Source: Archaeoglobi archaeon
GTDB lineage: Archaea > Halobacteriota > Archaeoglobi > Archaeoglobales > Archaeoglobaceae
Length of the DNA: 8,033 nt
Assembly: GCA_004347865.1 (NCBI GenBank)
Contig: QNUZ01000110.1
Location: forward strand, 1-8,033
Direction: 5' to 3'
The position numbers and the translations under genes were made by a program. Shown piece after piece: positions 4,306 to 8,033 of this stretch. How positions within the stretch are numbered: the first letter of the stretch is position 1; every line of letters begins with the position of its first letter. A model generated the notes under the pieces. That model was not told the origin of the DNA and ran no database searches. It saw only the letters and a program-made list of their open reading frames with translations.

Positions 4306-4964
4306 TGCTGCGAGGGGTTAGAATCGTTGCTGAAAACAAAATAGGAGTTCTCAGGGATTTAACGACGATCATCGCTGAAGAAGGGGGAAATGTCCACTAT
4401 GCGCAGAGCTTCCCGCTCCGCTTTGGGGAGCACAAGGGAAAAGCACTGATTTACTTTGAGATTGAAGGTGGGAATTTCGAAAAGATGCTTGAAAGGATTA
4501 AAAAACTGGAATACATCGTAGAAATTGAAGAGGAGGCTCCTTTCGAACAGGTTTACGGTAAAAGGGTGATAATTTTGGGCGGGGGAGCTCTCGTCTCTCA
4601 GGTGGCAATTGGTGCGATCAGCGAGGCGGATAGGCATAATCTACGCGGCGAAAGGATCAGCGTAGACACGATGCCAATTGTGGGTGAGGAGGAAATCGCT
4701 GAGGCCGTGAAGGCCGTTTCAAGGCTTCACAGGGCAGAGGTGCTTGTGCTTGCAGGGGGGCTTATGGGTGGAAAGATTTCGGAGGAAGTTAAAAAGCTGA
4801 GGAAGAGCGGGATAAGGGTTATCTCCTTAAGCATGTTTGGAAGCGTTCCCGAAGTTAGCGATATCGTAGTGAGCGATCCCGTGATGGCCGGAACGCTGGC
4901 AGTCATGCACATAAGCGAGAGGGCAAAGTTCGATATAGATCGGGTGAGGGGGAGAAGAGTTTAG
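4305..4964 (+). CDS. ACT domain + DUF5612 protein (COG2061-like predicted allosteric regulator)
   Basis: A 219-aa protein. Residues 1-75 form an ACT domain: RGVRIVAENKIGVLRDLTTI carries the typical strand, the N-x-x-G-V-L-x-D-L ligand-binding turn and the first helix. Residues 85-210 match DUF5612, an alpha-beta domain with glycine-rich turns (GGG at 92-94, AGGLMGG at 150-156). The family (COG2061) has been predicted, without proof I know of, to regulate homoserine dehydrogenase allosterically. No homoserine dehydrogenase gene is in the window. ATG 4305 is preferred over the in-frame TTG at 4302 because it overlaps the upstream TGA in the usual TGATG coupling arrangement. The stop (TAG 4962-4964) overlaps the stop of the convergent AAA gene by 3 of its bases within a 4-bp gene overlap. 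Substrate and partner are not evident from sequence. Confidence 0.82.
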   Translation: MLRGVRIVAENKIGVLRDLTTIIAEEGGNVHYAQSFPLRFGEHKGKALIYFEIEGGNFEKMLERIKKLEYIVEIEEEAPFEQVYGKRVIILGGGALVSQVAIGAISEADRHNLRGERISVDTMPIVGEEEIAEAVKAVSRLHRAEVLVLAGGLMGGKISEEVKKLRKSGIRVISLSMFGSVPEVSDIVVSDPVMAGTLAVMHISERAKFDIDRVRGRRV

Positions 4965-6016
4965 GCGAACATGTGCTTGGGAGGCTGCTTTGAAGCAATT
5001 TTCAGCCTCTCCATTACATTCAGAAGATCCGACGTCTCTATAACTTCCTTGCCTTCCGCAATAACCTTGTGAAGGGATGCCTTTATGATTTTCTCAACGA
5101 GATCCCTCCCGCTTAGACCCTCGGAAAGTTCCGCGATCATTTCTAGATTCGCATTTACCGCAACCGGAAGTTCCTTTACGTTGTTTTTCAGTATCTGAAG
5201 TCTGTCCTCGAAATTCGGTAGCCTGAACTCGATTTCTTCTTCAAATCTGCTCCTTATGGAATAATCGAGGAGCTCTATTCTGTTCGTGGCTGCGATTGTG
5301 CAAATTCCCTCGTTGCTCTGAATGCCGTCGAGCTCAGTCAGCAGGGCATTTACAATTTCAGAAACATCTCCACGAAGATCCTGATAGCTCCTATCAAGGG
5401 CTATGGCATCAAATTCGTCCAGAAAAACAATGCAGGGCATCAAATCCCTTGCTTTATCGTAAAGCTCATGGATTTTTCTGGCTCCATCGCCAACGTGTTC
5501 ACCGATGAGTTTCGTGGACTTTACGGAAATGAAAGGTGTGTTTGCCTCATTTGCCAAGGCTTTGGCAAGCATGGTTTTACCCGTGCCCGGAGGACCGTAA
5601 AAGAGAACGTTCTTCGGAGCCCATTTGCCAAACTTTTTGGGATTCTTAAGGTACTCAAGAATGACCTTGACCTTTCTCTTTGCCTCCTCCTGCCCAACGA
5701 CGTCAGAAATTCGTATGTTCTTAACTATTTCCGTCTCTATTATGCTCGTCTCAGATTCTACAATGATCTTTGTTGAATCGGATATGTAACCTGAGGGGGG
5801 GACCGCATCCACAACCTCAAAGGCGAAGTCTGGAAACATCTTCATGTCAAAAATGAGCTTTCCTTTGTATACCATCTCGCCCTTCCATTGTTCTTTAGCG
5901 TAAACGTTGAAGACCCTCGGGTTATCCACCTTCGGGTACTCAACAAAACTTGCCTTGAGCGGATATCCCAACGGGCGGAGGATTACGTATTTGAGCTCGA
6001 CTTCTTTCTCTGTCAT
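4961..6016 (-). CDS. AMA-type AAA+ ATPase, single AAA domain
   Basis: A 351-aa ATPase probably forming a hexameric ring for protein unfolding or remodelling in the cytoplasm. Residues 1-90 are a beta-rich N-domain with no transmembrane segment. The AAA module follows: Walker A GPPGTGKT (141-148), Walker B IVFLDE (196-201), sensor 1 N245 in AATN, arginine-finger candidates R255 and R257, and GLSGRD (300-305) at the C-terminal lid. There is one AAA domain, so it is not Cdc48; it lacks the N-terminal coiled coil of PAN and its tail KHMFA is not an HbYX proteasome-docking motif. Layout and size fit AMA, described from Archaeoglobus and methanogens. Oddity: pore loop 1 reads IGEHVG, with His174 where PAN or FtsH has an aromatic residue. 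The ATG is about 26 bases from a TATA box, so the message looks leaderless. metG ends 63 bp upstream. Confidence 0.9.
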   Translation of the reverse strand: MTEKEVELKYVILRPLGYPLKASFVEYPKVDNPRVFNVYAKEQWKGEMVYKGKLIFDMKMFPDFAFEVVDAVPPSGYISDSTKIIVESETSIIETEIVKNIRISDVVGQEEAKRKVKVILEYLKNPKKFGKWAPKNVLFYGPPGTGKTMLAKALANEANTPFISVKSTKLIGEHVGDGARKIHELYDKARDLMPCIVFLDEFDAIALDRSYQDLRGDVSEIVNALLTELDGIQSNEGICTIAATNRIELLDYSIRSRFEEEIEFRLPNFEDRLQILKNNVKELPVAVNANLEMIAELSEGLSGRDLVEKIIKASLHKVIAEGKEVIETSDLLNVMERLKIASKQPPKHMFA

Positions 6017-6037
6017 TTAATTCATTATCTGCTTTCG

Positions 6038-6055
6038 CTTTAATAAGTTTTTCTC
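6038..6055 (-). promoter_or_regulatory. Promoter of the AAA ATPase gene
   Basis: On the minus strand GAGAAAAA (BRE-like, about 6055-6048) is followed by CTTATTAAA (6046-6038). Its centre is about 26 bases before ATG 6016, predicting a leaderless transcript independent of metG. No oligo-T terminator is seen between metG and this site, so some read-through is possible. Confidence 0.5.
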
Positions 6056-6079
6056 GGAATTCACCAAGAAGGCGCAGAT

Positions 6080-8026
6080 CTATTTAATCCTCTCCCCAGG
6101 CTTAACTTCCCTATCCGGTACGAGCAGCACAGGCTTTCCGTCAACGTCCGCAGCCAGAATCATACCCCTGCTTTCAACCCCCATCAACCTTGCGGGTTTC
6201 AGATTTGCAAGAACCACTACCAGCTTTCCATTTAGTTCTTCTGGGGAATAGTTCTCTGCGATTCCTGCCACGATCTGCCTATTCTCCTCACCGATATCAA
6301 CGAGCAGCTTCATAAGCTTTTTGCTTCCTTCAACTCTTTCTGCTGAAACCACTTTGCCGACCCTCAGATCCAGCTTCTTGAAGTCTTCTAGGGTCACCTC
6401 GGAACTTGTCCTGCCGGAAAACCTTGAAAGCAGCACCCTCTTCAGGGGCTCTATGTCCTCGCTCTCGATCTTCTTGAACGGGAGCTCAGGTTTCTTTAAT
6501 TCAACCACCTCATCGACTTTAAGAACGTCGTCCAGGGAGCAGCTGCTCAGTTTGAGACCCATTGCCTCGGCCACCTTTTCCATGCTCTTAGGCATGATGG
6601 GATAGCAGAGAATTACAAGGGCCTTTGCAATCTGCAGGCAGTTCGCAACAGCCTTCATTGCCCTAGCCCTATCCGATTTCAGGAGCTCCCAGGCCTTTGA
6701 GTTCTGGAAATAAACATTTCCGAAGCTGGCAAGTTCCATCACGGCATCGCTCGCTGTCTTAAACTCCCACTTCCTTATGGAATTCAGGATCTTATCCTTT
6801 GCTTTTTCGATTTCGGCCAGGATTTCTCCGTCGACCTCCATTTGAACCTTCCCAAAGTTCTTCCAGGCAAATGAGAGAATTCTGAAGAGGAAGTTGCCAA
6901 GGGTAGCTATGACCTCGTTGTTCACCTTATCCCTGAATACATCCCAGGAAAAGTTGAGATCCTTGTCATGGCTGGTGTAATTCACGATGTAGTATCTCAG
7001 ATAATCGGGGTTGAATCCTGATTTCAAGTACTCGTCCTCGACCCAGACGACATATCCGCGGCTTTTCGAAAATGTTTTCCCTTCGATCTTGACCATGCCG
7101 CTTGCGACAATTGCGGATGGCAAAGAGTAGTTGGCCCCCTTGAGCATTGCGGGCCAGAATATGCAGTGATGGTAGGCGATGTCCAGACCGATGAAATGAA
7201 CGATTTCAGCCTTTCCTTCCAGCCATATCTTCTTCCATTCGTCCGTAGCCCTCTCCGTGAAGCTTATATAGCCTATGGGGGCATCAACCCAGACGTAAAG
7301 CACGAGGCTCTCGTCTAGCGGAAACCTAACCCCCCATTCAAGATTCCTCGTTATGCACCAGTCCCTGAGGTTTCCAACCCACTCCCTTGCATAGTTCAGC
7401 GCATTCTCCGTTCCCGAGAGCTTTGAGAGGTATTCTCTGAGGAATTCCTGAAAAGCCGAAAGATTGAAGAAGTAATGGGTCTGCTTTCTGAAGACGGCCT
7501 TACTTCCACAGATCTTGCATTTCGGATCCAATATCTCGCCAGGCTCCAGGTGCCTACCACAGCCCTGATCGCACTCATCTCCCCTTGCAGGGGTCTTACA
7601 GTAAGGACAGATGCCCTCGACGTATCTGTCGGGCAGAAATCTGTTGCATTTCTCACAGTAAGCGAGCTCTATCTCCTTCTTGTATATATAACCGTTTTCG
7701 GCAAGTTTTTTTACAAATTCTCTGGTCCTTTCGTGGTGATAGTTCTCCGTTGTTTTTCCGAAGAAATCAAAATTGATGCTCAGGGCTTTGAAAACTCGCT
7801 GAAAGTGATCGTGATACTTATCAACAAGTTCCTGGGGTTTCACCCCTTCCTTTTCGGCATTCACAACAATCGGGGTTCCATGGCAGTCGCTACCGCAGAT
7901 GAACACCACCTTTTCACCTGCCATCCTCAGGAACCGCACATAAACGTCTGCAGGAACATAAGTGCGGAGATGACCGATATGGAGCTTTCCGTTAGCGTAA
8001 GGCAGTCCGCATGTAACGAGTTTCAT
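6080..8026 (-). CDS. metG: Methionyl-tRNA synthetase with fused C-terminal tRNA-binding domain
   Basis: This class I synthetase charges both initiator and elongator tRNA-Met. The 648-aa protein has HIGH at 16-19, a connective domain with two zinc knuckles (C124, C127, C140, C143 and C152, C156, C170, C173), and the KMSKS equivalent TFSKS (318-322) in EGKTFSKSRG. The alpha-helical anticodon-binding domain covers about 345-520. A Trbp111/EMAP-II-type OB domain follows (about 545-648): FKKLDLRVGKVVSAERVEGSKKL through RGMILAADVDG. The OB domain aids tRNA binding and dimer formation; in other archaea it can be a separate protein, so the fused form is one of two known layouts. ATG 8026 begins MKLVTCGLPYANGKLHIGHL, the expected N-terminus. 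Only 7 bases upstream are visible, so its promoter cannot be judged. Confidence 0.97.
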   Translation of the reverse strand: MKLVTCGLPYANGKLHIGHLRTYVPADVYVRFLRMAGEKVVFICGSDCHGTPIVVNAEKEGVKPQELVDKYHDHFQRVFKALSINFDFFGKTTENYHHERTREFVKKLAENGYIYKKEIELAYCEKCNRFLPDRYVEGICPYCKTPARGDECDQGCGRHLEPGEILDPKCKICGSKAVFRKQTHYFFNLSAFQEFLREYLSKLSGTENALNYAREWVGNLRDWCITRNLEWGVRFPLDESLVLYVWVDAPIGYISFTERATDEWKKIWLEGKAEIVHFIGLDIAYHHCIFWPAMLKGANYSLPSAIVASGMVKIEGKTFSKSRGYVVWVEDEYLKSGFNPDYLRYYIVNYTSHDKDLNFSWDVFRDKVNNEVIATLGNFLFRILSFAWKNFGKVQMEVDGEILAEIEKAKDKILNSIRKWEFKTASDAVMELASFGNVYFQNSKAWELLKSDRARAMKAVANCLQIAKALVILCYPIMPKSMEKVAEAMGLKLSSCSLDDVLKVDEVVELKKPELPFKKIESEDIEPLKRVLLSRFSGRTSSEVTLEDFKKLDLRVGKVVSAERVEGSKKLMKLLVDIGEENRQIVAGIAENYSPEELNGKLVVVLANLKPARLMGVESRGMILAADVDGKPVLLVPDREVKPGERIK

Positions 8027-8033
8027 AGCCCAA

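Noticed and set aside
4961..6016. Proteasome-activating nucleotidase (PAN) as identity of the AAA protein
   Set aside because: No N-terminal coiled coil, a C-terminal tail without the HbYX motif, and a pore loop unlike PAN; the AMA layout fits better.
7396..7776. Frames opposite or within the zinc-knuckle part of metG
   Set aside because: They lie in alternative frames of an intact MetRS and show no recognisable domain.

Overview
The window reads as chromosomal DNA of a thermophilic euryarchaeon, most likely from the Archaeoglobales; this is inferred from protein families, not from a database match. The supporting features are archaeal BRE/TATA promoters placed so close to start codons that several transcripts look leaderless, an archaeal ProRS with a C-terminal zinc module, an archaeal MetRS with a fused Trbp111-like domain, a branched-polyamine synthase typical of thermophiles, and an AAA ATPase of the AMA type described from Archaeoglobus and methanogens.

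Layout. Positions 1-222 (minus) hold the N-terminal part of an IS200/IS605-type TnpB running off the left edge. Just upstream of it, at 264-305, lies an IS605-type palindrome that also supplies the stop codon of the next gene. Positions 282-1676 (minus) are a tight speD-bpsA operon: SpeD makes decarboxylated SAM and BpsA uses it to add aminopropyl groups to spermidine, giving branched polyamines that stabilise nucleic acids at high temperature. A gene-free stretch of about 320 bases (1668-1990) carries a probable proS terminator, one strong and one weaker promoter, a hairpin and phased short repeats, so it is the best regulatory candidate in the window. proS follows (1991-3412, minus). A 116-bp divergent promoter region, carrying a second degenerate IS605-type palindrome, separates it from a gene for a PUA-domain RNA-binding protein of the MCTS1/Tma20 type (3529-4008, plus). 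A stand-alone Lrp/AsnC ligand-binding (RAM) protein and an ACT-DUF5612 protein (4072-4964, plus) overlap by one base and should be translationally coupled. The last of these overlaps tail-to-tail by 4 bp with a minus-strand AMA-type AAA ATPase gene (4961-6016). metG (6080-8026, minus) fills the right end.

Functionally the window is mostly translation (ProRS, MetRS, PUA protein), polyamine synthesis and protein quality control, plus a pair of small-molecule-sensing proteins that have no DNA-binding or recognisable catalytic domain. I see no tRNA, rRNA or CRISPR array, and no clear new defence or mobile system. The least explained parts are the long speD upstream region, the capture of the bpsA 3' end by a transposon-type palindrome, and the coupled RAM/ACT-DUF5612 pair.
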